Shown piece by piece: positions 1 through 8,117 of a stretch of 28,035 nt of DNA. Positions within the stretch are counted from its first letter, which is position 1. Each line of letters opens with the position of its first letter. The position numbers and the translations under genes were made by a program. This DNA comes from JBBDYQ01 sp035553855 (GTDB lineage: Bacteria; Actinomycetota; Thermoleophilia; Solirubrobacterales; Thermoleophilaceae): positions 1 through 28,035 of the forward strand of contig DATMJO010000035.1 of assembly GCA_035553855.1 (NCBI GenBank), read 5' to 3'. Under the pieces are notes generated by a model. That model searched no databases. It had not been told where the DNA came from and saw only the letters and a program-made list of their open reading frames with translations.

Positions 1-62
1 GCGACGGCGAGGATGACGAGCAGCGGCAGCCGGCCGCCCAGGCGGTCGCGGGCCGCGCTCAC
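1..62 (-). CDS. N-terminus of a probable membrane protein (partial)
   Basis: Only the first 20 or so codons are inside the window; the gene runs off the left edge. A GTG at 62-60 overlaps the TGA of the upstream methyltransferase gene by four bases (GTGA), the same junction style used through this minus-strand run, which is the main reason to accept it. The peptide has a short basic start (Arg5, Arg7, Arg11) followed by a hydrophobic stretch rich in Leu, Val, Ile and Ala, as in a first transmembrane helix or signal anchor. The product cannot be identified. In a glycan locus, a polymerase/ligase or a membrane glycosyltransferase would be typical, but that is a guess from context. Confidence 0.5.
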   Translation of the reverse strand, partial: MSAARDRLGGRLPLLVILAV

Positions 63-775
63 CGGCCCAGGGCGCGCTTCGCCAGGCGGTACGCGCCCGG
101 CGCACGCGCGGCGAGCGCCCGCCCGGCCCGCTGGCGCGCGACCCGCGGCAGGTCGCGCCCGAGCGCCCGAACGACCTCGCCCGGCGGGTGGATCAGCGGG
201 CCGATCCGCACGCGCCCGTCGGCGGTGTCCCAGGTCCGCTGGGCGGCCTGGAGCGACGGGAAGCTGTCCATCGAGAGCCCGAGCGAGCGGCCCTTCGCGC
301 CCACGCCGAGGATCTGCATCGGCATGTCGGGGTTGCCGATGCCGGTCGCCCAGACGTCGTCGAAATCCTGGAGCAGCAGGCGGAAGGCCTCGGGCGTGAA
401 GCGCCAGTAGTCGTTCGGGTAGGCGTGGATCCCGAACATCAGGACCGAGGTGATCACGCAGACCCCGCCGTCGGCCACCACGCGGTGGAGCTCACGGCAG
501 GCCCGGACCGGGTCCTGGCAGTGCTCGAGCGTCTCCAGGCAGAGCGCGGTCCCCACCTCGCCGTCCCCGAACGAGAGGTCGCAGACGTCCTCCACGCGGT
601 CAACGCCCGGGCCGGGGCGGATGTCGGTGCCGAGGTAGTCGCGGCCGGGGAAGAGCGGGCGCAGGTCGCCGGGCTGGTCGGGCTCCACCTGCATCGCGCC
701 GAACTCCACGATCGGATCGGGCAGCGGGGCGGCTGCCGCCAGCTCCACCACGAAGTCGCGCAGGAGCGTCTGCAT
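59..775 (-). CDS. Class I SAM-dependent methyltransferase, glycan locus
   Basis: 238 residues in a Rossmann methyltransferase pattern of the Methyltransf_11 type. A degenerate motif I (VEFGAMQVEP, residues 23-32) is followed by an acidic residue after strand 2 (TDIRPG, Asp51), then LCLETLEH around 79-86, which resembles the LEH motif of this superfamily. The usual GxGxG glycine loop is weak, so catalytic activity is not certain. A YPNDYWRFTPEAF segment (119-131) is often seen in methyltransferases of polysaccharide clusters. The C-terminus is Arg/Ala-rich. The ATG at 775 lies three bases after the stop of the acyltransferase gene, so the two are probably co-translated. Likely role: methylating a sugar or the end of the exported glycan (inference). 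Confidence 0.75.
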   Translation of the reverse strand: MQTLLRDFVVELAAAAPLPDPIVEFGAMQVEPDQPGDLRPLFPGRDYLGTDIRPGPGVDRVEDVCDLSFGDGEVGTALCLETLEHCQDPVRACRELHRVVADGGVCVITSVLMFGIHAYPNDYWRFTPEAFRLLLQDFDDVWATGIGNPDMPMQILGVGAKGRSLGLSMDSFPSLQAAQRTWDTADGRVRIGPLIHPPGEVVRALGRDLPRVARQRAGRALAARAPGAYRLAKRALGR

Positions 776-778
776 GCC

Positions 779-1429
779 TCAGGGGCGCCCGAGCCAGTCG
801 GCGTCCGAGGTGGGGTCCGGCTCGGTCCAGTCCTCGCCGTTCCAGACCCGCATGACGCGGGCGGGCGGCGCGGTGACGACCGCGTTCGCCGGCACGTCGC
901 GGGTGACGATCGCGCCGAACGCGATGTAGGCGTTGCGGCCCACGGTCACCCCGCGCAGGACCGCGCAGCCGTGGCCCATGAAGACGCCGTCCTCGATCAC
1001 GACGGGCCGCGACGGCGCGAGCGGCTGGTCCTGGATCGGCGTTTCCGGGTCGCGGTACTCGTGGTAGGTGTCGGTCAGCAGGATGCGGTCGCCGAGCATG
1101 CAGTCGGAGCCGATCCGGATTTCGCCCACGCAGGAGATGTGCAGGTCGCGGCCGATGTAGTTGCGGTCGCCGATCCGGATCTCCGGCTCATAGGTGGTGC
1201 CCAGGTGGTCGGTGACCGGGGCGAGGAAGGCGCCGTAGTTGATGCGGGTGCCGGAGCCGATGTGGATCCGCCCCGGGTTCAGGATCGTGGCGTTCGGCGT
1301 GATCAGGCTGCCCTCCCCGAACGAGCCGAGCCGGGAGACGCCGGCGAGCCTGTGGGCGCGGCGGCGCGCCCGCTCGTCGCGCAGGCGGTCCACCCGGTGG
1401 CGGACCGCGCCGGTGACGCGCCCGCTCAC
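779..1429 (-). CDS. Left-handed beta-helix (hexapeptide) acyltransferase, WbbJ-like
   Basis: 216 residues. From about residue 35 onward the protein shows imperfect hexapeptide repeats with aliphatic residues at i and small or Gly residues nearby (for example IHIGSGT, IRIGDRNYIG, VVIEDGVFMGHGC, VTVGRNAYI, AFGAIVTRDV). These are typical of LbH O-acetyltransferases. A DTYHEYRD segment and GHGC supply histidines of the kind used in catalysis by this fold. The N-terminal 30 residues are strongly basic and may sit at the membrane. The GTG start at 1429 overlaps the TGA of the preceding methyltransferase gene (GTGA). Most likely it O-acetylates or otherwise acylates a sugar of the glycan made here; donor and acceptor are not readable from sequence. 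Confidence 0.85.
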   Translation of the reverse strand: MSGRVTGAVRHRVDRLRDERARRRAHRLAGVSRLGSFGEGSLITPNATILNPGRIHIGSGTRINYGAFLAPVTDHLGTTYEPEIRIGDRNYIGRDLHISCVGEIRIGSDCMLGDRILLTDTYHEYRDPETPIQDQPLAPSRPVVIEDGVFMGHGCAVLRGVTVGRNAYIAFGAIVTRDVPANAVVTAPPARVMRVWNGEDWTEPDPTSDADWLGRP

Positions 1430-2349
1430 GCGACCCTCGCGGTGGCGAAGATGACCTGGCCCACCTTGGCGGCGGCGTAGGCGCGCTGCATGGCGAGCAG
1501 GAGCGCCCAGCCCGCGCCGTTCGGGACGCGGGCGCCGCTCGCGCCGCTGCCGCTAAGCAGGCGCATCGGAGCGCGCTCCAGCCAGTGGTGGCGGCCGAGG
1601 TCGAGCAGGGCCTGCTCCAGGTTCTGCTCCCGCCCGACGTAGCCGGGCGTGTCGACCCGCACGGGCTTGAGGCCGGCCCGCTCCATCACCGAGCGCAGCG
1701 TGGCGGGCTCGAAGTGCCCGATGTGCTCCAGCGGGCGGAGGCTCGGCCAGCGCTCCTGGGCGTGCTTGCGATGGAAGCTGCGGAAGTTCGGCACCTCGAC
1801 CAGGATGTGGCCGCCGGGCTTCGCCCAGCGGCTGATCATCCGCAGGAACTCGACGGGCTGGGACATGTGCTCGAGCACGTGGAAGATCGCGACGACGTCC
1901 CACGAGCGCTCCGGGAGCCCCGACTCCTCCAGCGTCGCCGTGATCACCGACACGCCCCGCTCGACGCCCTCGCGGGCCGAGTCCTCGACCGGCTCGACGC
2001 CCTGGACGTCCCAGCCGTGGCGCTTCGCCGCGATCAGCACCTCACCGGAGCCGCAGCCGACGTCAAGGAAGCTGCCCGGCGGCCGCGCGGTGCGGTCGAG
2101 CAGGGCCATCCTCTGGTTGCCGATCCGCTCCAGCATCCGCTGGTACTCCGGGTCGAACACGTCCATGCCGAACTCGGTCTCGCCGCGCAGGTAGCCCTCG
2201 CGGTAGATCTCCGCCGGGTCCGCGTACTCGGGGGCGTGCACGAAGCCACATGCCGCACAGCGCCGCAGGACGGCGTCGCCTCCGAGCAGCAGGCCGCGCG
2301 CCGTCTCCGACCCGCAGGCCGGGCAGGCCGTGACGGAGTGCGTCTTCAC
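1426..2349 (-). CDS. SAM-dependent methyltransferase with N-terminal zinc-binding knuckles
   Basis: 307 residues. The N-terminus has two CxxC pairs (Cys9/Cys12 and Cys31/Cys34), a zinc-ribbon common in sugar methyltransferases of surface-glycan and nucleotide-sugar pathways. A Methyltransf_23-type domain follows: motif I FLDVGCGSGE at 94-103, GVEP after strand 2, and FHVLEHMSQP later in the core. The C-terminal part has a PLEHIGHFEP segment and a Gly/Ala-rich tail. The start is GTG at 2349; no convincing Shine-Dalgarno is visible, and 26 bases separate it from the upstream glycosyltransferase stop. Its stop overlaps the acyltransferase start. It probably methylates a sugar or a glycan terminus; the position cannot be inferred. 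Confidence 0.85.
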   Translation of the reverse strand: MKTHSVTACPACGSETARGLLLGGDAVLRRCAACGFVHAPEYADPAEIYREGYLRGETEFGMDVFDPEYQRMLERIGNQRMALLDRTARPPGSFLDVGCGSGEVLIAAKRHGWDVQGVEPVEDSAREGVERGVSVITATLEESGLPERSWDVVAIFHVLEHMSQPVEFLRMISRWAKPGGHILVEVPNFRSFHRKHAQERWPSLRPLEHIGHFEPATLRSVMERAGLKPVRVDTPGYVGREQNLEQALLDLGRHHWLERAPMRLLSGSGASGARVPNGAGWALLLAMQRAYAAAKVGQVIFATARVA

Positions 2350-2375
2350 GCCCGGGAGGGTAGGCGACGGGCCGG

Positions 2376-3428
2376 TCAGCCCCGGCCCGCGGCGACCGCC
2401 CGGAGCACCTCGTGCCAGCGCTCGGCCATCCGCTCCCAGGTGAAGCCGGCCGCGCGCTCGACGGACGCCCTCCGGAGCCGGGCGGCGGTCTCGGGGTCGG
2501 CGAGCACGGAGGCGAGCCCCTCGGCCACGGCGCCCGCCTCGGGCGCGACGACCACGCCCGCGTCACCGACCACCTCCGGGAGCGAGCCGCGGTCGGAGAC
2601 GACCACGGGCGCGCCGCAGGCCATCGCCTCGGCGGCGGCGAGCCCGAACCCCTCCATGAGGCTCGGCAGGCAGAAGCAGGCGGCGGCCGCCATGAGGGCG
2701 GCGACCTCCTCGTCCGAGGGGCCGGGCACCCGGATCACGGGCACGCCCGGGATGGGCGCGAGCGCTTCGGCGACGACCCCGTCCGGGTCGGGGCGGTCCG
2801 CGGGGTCGTGGCCCACGACGACCAGCGAGTGGGGGAGTCCCTGGCCGGCGAGGACGCCCATCGCCTCGCGGAGCGCGGCGAGGTTCTTGCGCGGGTGGAG
2901 CTGGCTCACGAACAGCACGTAGGGGCGCTCGGGGTCGGCCCCGGCCCGGCGCAGGACCTCCTCCGCCAGCGGGGCCGCAGACGGCCGGTAGACGGCATGG
3001 TCGACGCCCAGCGGCGCGACGTGGATCCGCTCGGGGGGAACCCCGTAGGCGGAGGCGATCTGGGAGCGGGAGGACTCGGAGACCGTCAGGATCGCCGCCG
3101 CAGCCGCGGCGGCCTCGGCGGTGGGGCGCTCGTAGAGGTCGAGGAACTCGGGAGCGATCAGCGGGCGGAGCGCCGGGTCGGCGAACGAGGCCTCGTGGAG
3201 GTGGACGACGACGGGCTCGTCCACCGGTAGCGCCCCCATGTGGCCGTCCGCGAGCCAGACGGCGGGTGCGCGCGCGAGCAGCCTCCGGCCGCCGGGCGCG
3301 CGCCGGTCGAGCCGGACGCGGTCTGCGAGCAGGCCGAGCCCGCGCGCCCACACCCGCCCGGCGCCCGTGTGCGCGGGCAGGGCGTCGAGCCCGGCGGGGA
3401 CCGCGACCCGCAGGCGCGCCTCAGCCAC
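2376..3428 (-). CDS. GT4-family glycosyltransferase
   Basis: 350 residues, GT-B fold. The C-terminal domain carries the retaining-transferase hallmarks: SQLHPRKN around 175-182 and the EX7E motif with Glu259 and Glu267 in MEGFGLAAAEAMACG, which contact the nucleotide-sugar. The N-terminal acceptor domain is shortish, with VVVHLHEASF near 73-82 in place of the usual N-terminal Gly-rich loop, as in mannosyl/rhamnosyltransferases of polysaccharide loci. The start is GTG at 3428, overlapping the upstream gene's stop by eight bases. Role: adds one sugar of the glycan on the cytoplasmic face. Donor and linkage are unknown. Confidence 0.88.
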   Translation of the reverse strand: MAEARLRVAVPAGLDALPAHTGAGRVWARGLGLLADRVRLDRRAPGGRRLLARAPAVWLADGHMGALPVDEPVVVHLHEASFADPALRPLIAPEFLDLYERPTAEAAAAAAAILTVSESSRSQIASAYGVPPERIHVAPLGVDHAVYRPSAAPLAEEVLRRAGADPERPYVLFVSQLHPRKNLAALREAMGVLAGQGLPHSLVVVGHDPADRPDPDGVVAEALAPIPGVPVIRVPGPSDEEVAALMAAAACFCLPSLMEGFGLAAAEAMACGAPVVVSDRGSLPEVVGDAGVVVAPEAGAVAEGLASVLADPETAARLRRASVERAAGFTWERMAERWHEVLRAVAAGRG

Positions 3429-4251
3429 GGAGCCTGCGGCGGCGTCCCGGCTCCGGGCCGCCGGGCGGGCGCCACGGGACCTCCGGGTCGTCCAGGTCGA
3501 GATACGGGCGCCGCTTCGGGTCGGGTTCGAGGCGAAGCCCGCCGAGCACGAGGTTCGGGCCGCGCAGCGGGACCTCGGCGCCGTCGAGCGCGGCCTCGGC
3601 CAGGTCGTCGCGGACGAAGAACGCGTTGACCCCCGTCAGGTCGGTGTGCGCCAGCACGTAGCCCTTCGCCTCCCCGAGCGAGCGCAGCGCGCCGAGCGAC
3701 GAGCCGACGTAGTCGGTGCCGTCCCAGGTCTCGAGCGCCGCCTCCAGCGGCTGCACCAGGCGGCGAGCGGCCGGGAGCGAGGCGTTGTACTCGACCACGA
3801 CGATCCGCGGCCTCGCCTCGAGGGCCTCCCAGACCCAGTAGTCGGCGCCGTCGATGTCGATCGAGACGACGTCGCGCTCCTCGCCGCCGAGCAGGTCGTT
3901 CACGTTCGCGGGGCCGGCCAGCGCGCGAGCGGTGCGAACGTGGTCGGTGTGGGCGTACTTGGCCTCCAGCACCGCGTAGGGGCCCGGGTCGGCCTCCACG
4001 AACAGGCCCGAGAAGCCGAGCACGTCGGCGAGGAACACGCAGTTGGCCTCGGCGCCCGTGCCGCAGCCGATCTCGGCGAACGAGCGCGTGGTCGCGCCGA
4101 CCCGCCGCAGCAACTCCGCGATCACGCCGTCCTCGCCGTTCTGGGAGAAGACGCGCGCCTCGTGGCGCGTGAGCCCGGGGCCGCCGGGGTCGGCCCGCTC
4201 CGCGAGCGCGCGCAACTCCGAGTAGGCGTCGCGTGGTGCCGAGTACGCCAT
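3421..4251 (-). CDS. FkbM-like methyltransferase-fold protein
   Basis: 276 residues. FSQNGEDGVI near residues 35-44 and AEIGCGTGAEANC near 59-71 match the opening of FkbM-like/class I methyltransferase proteins found in surface-glycan clusters. FVEADPGPY follows strand 2, and VVSIDIDGADYWVWEAL is the equivalent of the acidic metal/SAM-side motif. The last 40 residues are Pro/Arg-rich and probably disordered. The ATG at 4251 shares one base with the stop of the wzt-like gene (TGATG), so translation is coupled to the exporter ATPase. Methylation of a glycan hydroxyl is the likely role, but proteins with the SQNGEDG signature have few characterised members, so the reaction stays open. Confidence 0.75.
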   Translation of the reverse strand: MAYSAPRDAYSELRALAERADPGGPGLTRHEARVFSQNGEDGVIAELLRRVGATTRSFAEIGCGTGAEANCVFLADVLGFSGLFVEADPGPYAVLEAKYAHTDHVRTARALAGPANVNDLLGGEERDVVSIDIDGADYWVWEALEARPRIVVVEYNASLPAARRLVQPLEAALETWDGTDYVGSSLGALRSLGEAKGYVLAHTDLTGVNAFFVRDDLAEAALDGAEVPLRGPNLVLGGLRLEPDPKRRPYLDLDDPEVPWRPPGGPEPGRRRRLRG

Positions 4252-5465
4252 CAGCCGCCGTCGAGGAGCAGCGGGGGGTGGTCGTTCAGAAGCTCGCCGC
4301 CGACCGTGATGACCGCGCGCAGGTCCGCCACTCCGGCGGCCCCGAGCGGGGGCGGCATGTAGAGCAGCGTGGCGGCGTCGTCGTGCGCCAGCGCGGCCTT
4401 GCCGTCGGCTGCGAGAACGGTCGTGGTGAAGCGGTAGGTCCCGCCGCCGAGCCGGGGCTCGAACGCGATCTCCACCTCGGTCTCATCGCCCGCCTCGAAG
4501 CGCCGGTAGCGGCGCCCGACCGCGGTCCACATCTCGTAGGCCCGCGTCCCGTCCTCCGCGGTCACGGCGAACACGAGATGCGGGCTGTCCACCGCCTCCT
4601 CGAAGCGCAGGCGCATCCGCAGCGCGAGCGGCGTGTCCTGGTCGGCCTGGTGGACGGTCGCACCGCCCGGTCCCACGAGCGCGCGCTCGACGACGGTCAC
4701 CGACCCGCTGGTCGCCCCGTGCTCGCCCGCCTCCGCGTCGAGGCTCATCAGCTCGTAGTGGCGCGAGATGGCGTCCTCGGAGTCGCCGTCGAAGGCGACC
4801 TCGCCGTGGCGGAGCAGAATCGCCCGCGGGCAGAGCAGCCGGATCGCGTGCATCGAGTGGCTCACCAGGAGGATCGTGGTGCCGCGCGCCTTCAGCTCGC
4901 GCATGCGGTCGAAGCACTTGAGCTGGAAGCCCAGGTCGCCCACCGCGAGGACCTCGTCCACCAGGAGTACCTCCGGCTCCACGTGGACGGCGACCGAGAA
5001 GCCGAGCCGCATGAACATGCCCGACGAGTAGAACTTGACCGGGGTGTCGATGAAGTCGGCGAGCTCGGCGAACTCGACGATGCGGTCGAAGCGCTCGTCG
5101 ATCTCCACGCGGGAGAGGCCGAGCAGCATCCCGTTGACGTAGACGTTCTCGCGGCCCGACATCTCCTCGTGGAAGCCGACGCCGACGCTGATCAGGGGCG
5201 CGATCCGGCCGCGGACCACGAGCCGCCCGGCCGACGGGCGGCTGACCCCGGCGAGCAGCCGCAGCAGCGTCGTCTTCCCGGCGCCGTTGCGGCCGAGGAC
5301 GCCCACGGTCTCGCCGGGCTGGATCGCGATGTCCACGTCGCGGAGCGCCATGAGCTCCGAGCGCTTCGGCCGCGAGAACGGCATGACCGAGCGCAGCAGC
5401 ATCGCCTGCTCCTCCAGCTTGACGTAGCGCTTGCTGACGCCGTTCAGCTCGATCGCGGCGCTCAC
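4251..5465 (-). CDS. wzt: ABC polysaccharide exporter ATPase with C-terminal Wzt-like domain
   Basis: 404 residues from the GTG at 5465, which overlaps the permease stop as GTGA; the open frame continues upstream, but that part is out of register with any gene. The nucleotide-binding domain has Walker A GRNGAGKT (58-65), signature YSSGM (146-150), Walker B VLLVDE (166-171) and the switch His203. This is the pattern of the O-antigen/teichoic-acid exporter subfamily (Wzt, TagH, RfbE). Residues from about 255 to 404 form a separate beta-rich domain like Wzt-C, which in O8/O9a-type systems recognises the modified non-reducing end of the finished glycan. With the permease it would pump a lipid-linked polysaccharide out of the cytoplasm. 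Four methyltransferase-like genes nearby fit a methyl end-cap being the recognised mark (inference). Confidence 0.92.
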   Translation of the reverse strand: MSAAIELNGVSKRYVKLEEQAMLLRSVMPFSRPKRSELMALRDVDIAIQPGETVGVLGRNGAGKTTLLRLLAGVSRPSAGRLVVRGRIAPLISVGVGFHEEMSGRENVYVNGMLLGLSRVEIDERFDRIVEFAELADFIDTPVKFYSSGMFMRLGFSVAVHVEPEVLLVDEVLAVGDLGFQLKCFDRMRELKARGTTILLVSHSMHAIRLLCPRAILLRHGEVAFDGDSEDAISRHYELMSLDAEAGEHGATSGSVTVVERALVGPGGATVHQADQDTPLALRMRLRFEEAVDSPHLVFAVTAEDGTRAYEMWTAVGRRYRRFEAGDETEVEIAFEPRLGGGTYRFTTTVLAADGKAALAHDDAATLLYMPPPLGAAGVADLRAVITVGGELLNDHPPLLLDGG

Positions 5466-6286
5466 AGCTGGTCCACGAAGAGGCGGTCGCGGCGGCGCTG
5501 GAGCTCGAGCCCGACGCAGAAGAGCACCAGGGTGGTGACGACGGTCACCGCCACGGGGCGGGCCCAGCCGTCCTCCGCCCCGACGGTCGCCGCGTGGAAG
5601 ACGGTGACGACGCCGGTCATCGGGTTGAAGTCGGCGGCGCCCGCGAGGTCGTCGAGCAGCTCCTGGCGGTACACGACGGGCGTCACGTACAGCCAGACGA
5701 GCAGCGCCGCCTGCACGAGGAAGCGCACGTCGCGGTAGTAGACGTGGAGCGCCGATAGGACGAGCGACAGCGCGACCGTGAAGGCCACGAGCAGCACGCA
5801 GGCGACCGGCAGGAGCAGGAGGCGGAGCCCCAGGTCCACGCCGAGAACGGGCAGGAGCGGGACCAGCACGGCGTAGGAGACGAGCAGCCCCACGATGTTC
5901 GCGATCGGGGGGACGAGCACCAGCACGATCCGCGGGAACCACACCTTGTCGGCGAGGCCGGAGTGGTCCACGATCGAGGTGGACGACGCCATCAGCGTCC
6001 CGGCGAAGTAGGTCCAGGCGAGGATGCCCGCGATGACGTAGGCGCCGAAGTCGTCGCCCGTGCCCACGCGGATGACGCGCGTGAAGACGATCGCCATCAC
6101 CGCGGCCTGCAGCATCGGCACCGCGACCGCCCACAGCACCCCGAAGGAGGCGCGCTTGTAGCGCGTCTGGAAGTCCTTGCGTGCGAGCACGCCGAGCACT
6201 CCCGCGTGGGCGCGGACATCGGCGATCCATGCGGTGCGCGAGGCCGGCTCAGGGCCGACCTCGAGCACGTGCGCGCGGGTGCTCAC
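5462..6286 (-). CDS. wzm: ABC-2 type polysaccharide exporter permease
   Basis: 274 residues from the GTG at 6286, which overlaps the stop of the upstream methyltransferase gene (GTGA). The long open frame reading through from beyond 7000 is not coding. A cytoplasmic N-terminal part containing ARKDFQTRYKRASFGVLWAV is the conserved entry motif of Wzm/TagG permeases. About six hydrophobic segments follow, at roughly residues 50-75, 80-105, 125-155, 160-190, 200-222 and 245-265. A VYYRDVRFLVQ motif sits between two of them, as is usual in the ABC2_membrane family. It forms the membrane channel for the exporter encoded immediately downstream. A teichoic-acid-like or capsule-like polymer is possible as substrate. 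Confidence 0.92.
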   Translation of the reverse strand: MSTRAHVLEVGPEPASRTAWIADVRAHAGVLGVLARKDFQTRYKRASFGVLWAVAVPMLQAAVMAIVFTRVIRVGTGDDFGAYVIAGILAWTYFAGTLMASSTSIVDHSGLADKVWFPRIVLVLVPPIANIVGLLVSYAVLVPLLPVLGVDLGLRLLLLPVACVLLVAFTVALSLVLSALHVYYRDVRFLVQAALLVWLYVTPVVYRQELLDDLAGAADFNPMTGVVTVFHAATVGAEDGWARPVAVTVVTTLVLFCVGLELQRRRDRLFVDQL

Positions 6287-7167
6287 GCCTGCGATTGTGG
6301 CGGCACCGACAGCCAGAACGCCCAGCCGCGCCGCTCGACGCCCTCGAGACCGGGCGTCTGCCACAGGGGAAGGAGCGCCCCGTCGAGCCCCGCGAGCGCC
6401 GAGGCGTGCCACGCCGCAAGCTCGGGGACGACGCCGCGGCCGCCCCCCAGAAGCCACGCGGCGAGCAGGTACTGCTCCGAGAAGAGCCACTCCGACCAAT
6501 CGGGCATGTAGCCGGAGGGCAGGAACACGTCGTGGATCGCGCAGAGAGCCCCCGCGGGAAGGCGCGGCAGGATGTCGAGGAAGAACGTCGTGGCGTCGGA
6601 GCCCTCGTAGACGCGGTGGGAGCCGTCCATGAGCACGACGTCGGCGGCGCCGAGGCGGTCGAGCACGCCGAGGTCCGTGGCCTCGAGCGGCGAGCGGATC
6701 ACCTCGTCGCAGAGCTCGTCGATCTCCCGGCGCGGGGAGGGGTCGATCGAGACGATCCGGGTGGCGAGGCCCCCGTCTTCGATTGCGCGGCGCGCCCACA
6801 TCGTCGACACCCCGGAGCCGACCTCCAGGTAGAGGGCGGGCCGGCGCTCGCGGATGAACGCGTAGATGGCCGCGGCGTCGAGGCCGGGGAGCCACTCGGA
6901 GAGCCAGAAGGGGCCGCTCGGAGAGTCCTGGCGAGCGGGGATGCGGGCGAGGTCCGGGATGTGGCGGGCGATCGACTCGATGCTCCGCCGGTAGCGGTCG
7001 TCGTGGCGGGCGATGAGCGACGCGAGCAGCGCGTGCTCGGGGCGGCCGTGCCCGTAGCGGGGGACCGGGCCGCGGGAGGGCGGATGGTCGAGCGCGAGCG
7101 CCTCGCGGCCCGCGAGACGTCGGGCCGCCCGTGTCGCCGCGTCGCGCAGCATGGTGCGAGGCCTCAT
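6283..7167 (-). CDS. Class I SAM-dependent methyltransferase (Methyltransf_24-like)
   Basis: 294 residues from ATG 7167, chosen because it overlaps the TGA of the upstream GT2 gene as ATGA; a longer reading frame exists but would run through that gene. The Rossmann core shows LYLEVGSGVSTMWARRAI as motif I, RIVSIDPSPRREID after strand 2, ADVVLMDGSHRVYEG as the Asp-Gly-Ser-His motif typical of Methyltransf_24, and CAIHDVFLP at strand 5. The first 30 residues are basic. The C-terminal part (EWLFSEQYLLAAWLL) is hydrophobic but not a clear membrane span. It sits between a glycosyltransferase and the exporter permease and probably modifies the same glycan. Its acceptor is unknown. Confidence 0.8.
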   Translation of the reverse strand: MRPRTMLRDAATRAARRLAGREALALDHPPSRGPVPRYGHGRPEHALLASLIARHDDRYRRSIESIARHIPDLARIPARQDSPSGPFWLSEWLPGLDAAAIYAFIRERRPALYLEVGSGVSTMWARRAIEDGGLATRIVSIDPSPRREIDELCDEVIRSPLEATDLGVLDRLGAADVVLMDGSHRVYEGSDATTFFLDILPRLPAGALCAIHDVFLPSGYMPDWSEWLFSEQYLLAAWLLGGGRGVVPELAAWHASALAGLDGALLPLWQTPGLEGVERRGWAFWLSVPPQSQA

Positions 7168-8117
7168 CGGCGCGCGAGCATAGACCCGCGCCCGGAGAGC
7201 CCCCGGCGGTGGGCGTCGGCCCAGACGCGGTACTCCTCGCGCGGCGCGCGGAAGCGCTCGAAGCGCCTGGCGAGCGGGGCGAGCGCCGCGGCGCGCGCGG
7301 CGGCGCCGGCCCAGTTGACCGCCGCGACGGCCTGGGTGCGGCGCGTGCCGCGGGTGGAGCGCATCCACGCGTAGGTCGCCTCCATGTAGCGAGCCTCGCG
7401 GCGTTCTCCGAACGCCTGCGTCGCGGCGGCGCCAGATGCGTGGACGGCCCGGGCGTCGGGGACGTAGCGGGTCGTCCAGCCGTGCCGCGCGAGCTCCCAG
7501 CCGAGCGCGAGATCCTCGGCGTACATCCAGCGGCGCTCGTCGAAGCCGCCCGCCGCGTCAAACGCGCTGCGCCGCAGAAGCAGCAGGGCGCCGATCGCCC
7601 AGGGCACCTCGCGGGGATGGGCGGGGTCGATCCGGCCCTCGATGCACATCCGCTGTGCCGCGGCGCGCGAGACCCGCGGCAGCCCGAGGTTGAGCGCGAG
7701 CGAGTGGCGGAGGGTAGGGAAGCCGTGGAAGGAGTGCTGCGGCGTGCCGTCCTCCCAGGTGAGCATCGGGGCGAGCGCGCCCGCATGCGGGTGCCGCTCG
7801 CCTGCTTCGACCAGCCTGCCCAGGGCGCCCGCCGCAAGCGCCACGTCGGCGTTCGCCGCGCACAGCCACGGACTGTCGGTCATCTCGGCTACGAGGTTGA
7901 CGGCGCGGCCGAAGCCGAGGTTCGCGCCGGGCTCGATCAGGTTCGCGAAGGCGAAGCGCTCGCGCACGAGGGCCGGCGAGCCGTCGCTCGAGCCGTTGTC
8001 GACCACGTGCACGTCCGCGAGGCCCGATTCTGCGTCGGCCACGAGCGACTTCAGGCAGCGGGCCAGCAGGTCGCGCGTGTTCCAGCTCACTACGGCGACC
8101 GTGACGGGCGCGCTCAT
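7164..8117 (-). CDS. GT2-family glycosyltransferase (rhamnosyltransferase-like)
   Basis: 317 residues from ATG 8117, whose ATGA overlaps the stop of the upstream GT4 gene; an in-frame start eight codons earlier is less likely. GT-A fold: TVAVVSWNTRDLLARCL at the N-terminus, VVDNGSSDGS as the first nucleotide-binding motif, GANLGFGRAVN next, then ANADV for the DxD-like metal site. The acceptor-side motif is GGFDERRWMYAEDLALGWEL (ED). This layout matches WbbL-type rhamnosyltransferases of cell-wall and O-antigen synthesis. It is cytoplasmic and inverting. The family match is strong; the specific sugar is inference. Confidence 0.88.
   Translation of the reverse strand: MSAPVTVAVVSWNTRDLLARCLKSLVADAESGLADVHVVDNGSSDGSPALVRERFAFANLIEPGANLGFGRAVNLVAEMTDSPWLCAANADVALAAGALGRLVEAGERHPHAGALAPMLTWEDGTPQHSFHGFPTLRHSLALNLGLPRVSRAAAQRMCIEGRIDPAHPREVPWAIGALLLLRRSAFDAAGGFDERRWMYAEDLALGWELARHGWTTRYVPDARAVHASGAAATQAFGERREARYMEATYAWMRSTRGTRRTQAVAAVNWAGAAARAAALAPLARRFERFRAPREEYRVWADAHRRGLSGRGSMLARR

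Noticed and set aside
5466..7837. Very long minus-strand open frames extending the exporter ATPase and permease upstream
   Set aside because: The extra parts are Arg/Pro/Ala-rich out-of-frame readings of the neighbouring genes; GTGA overlaps give starts that match family N-termini.
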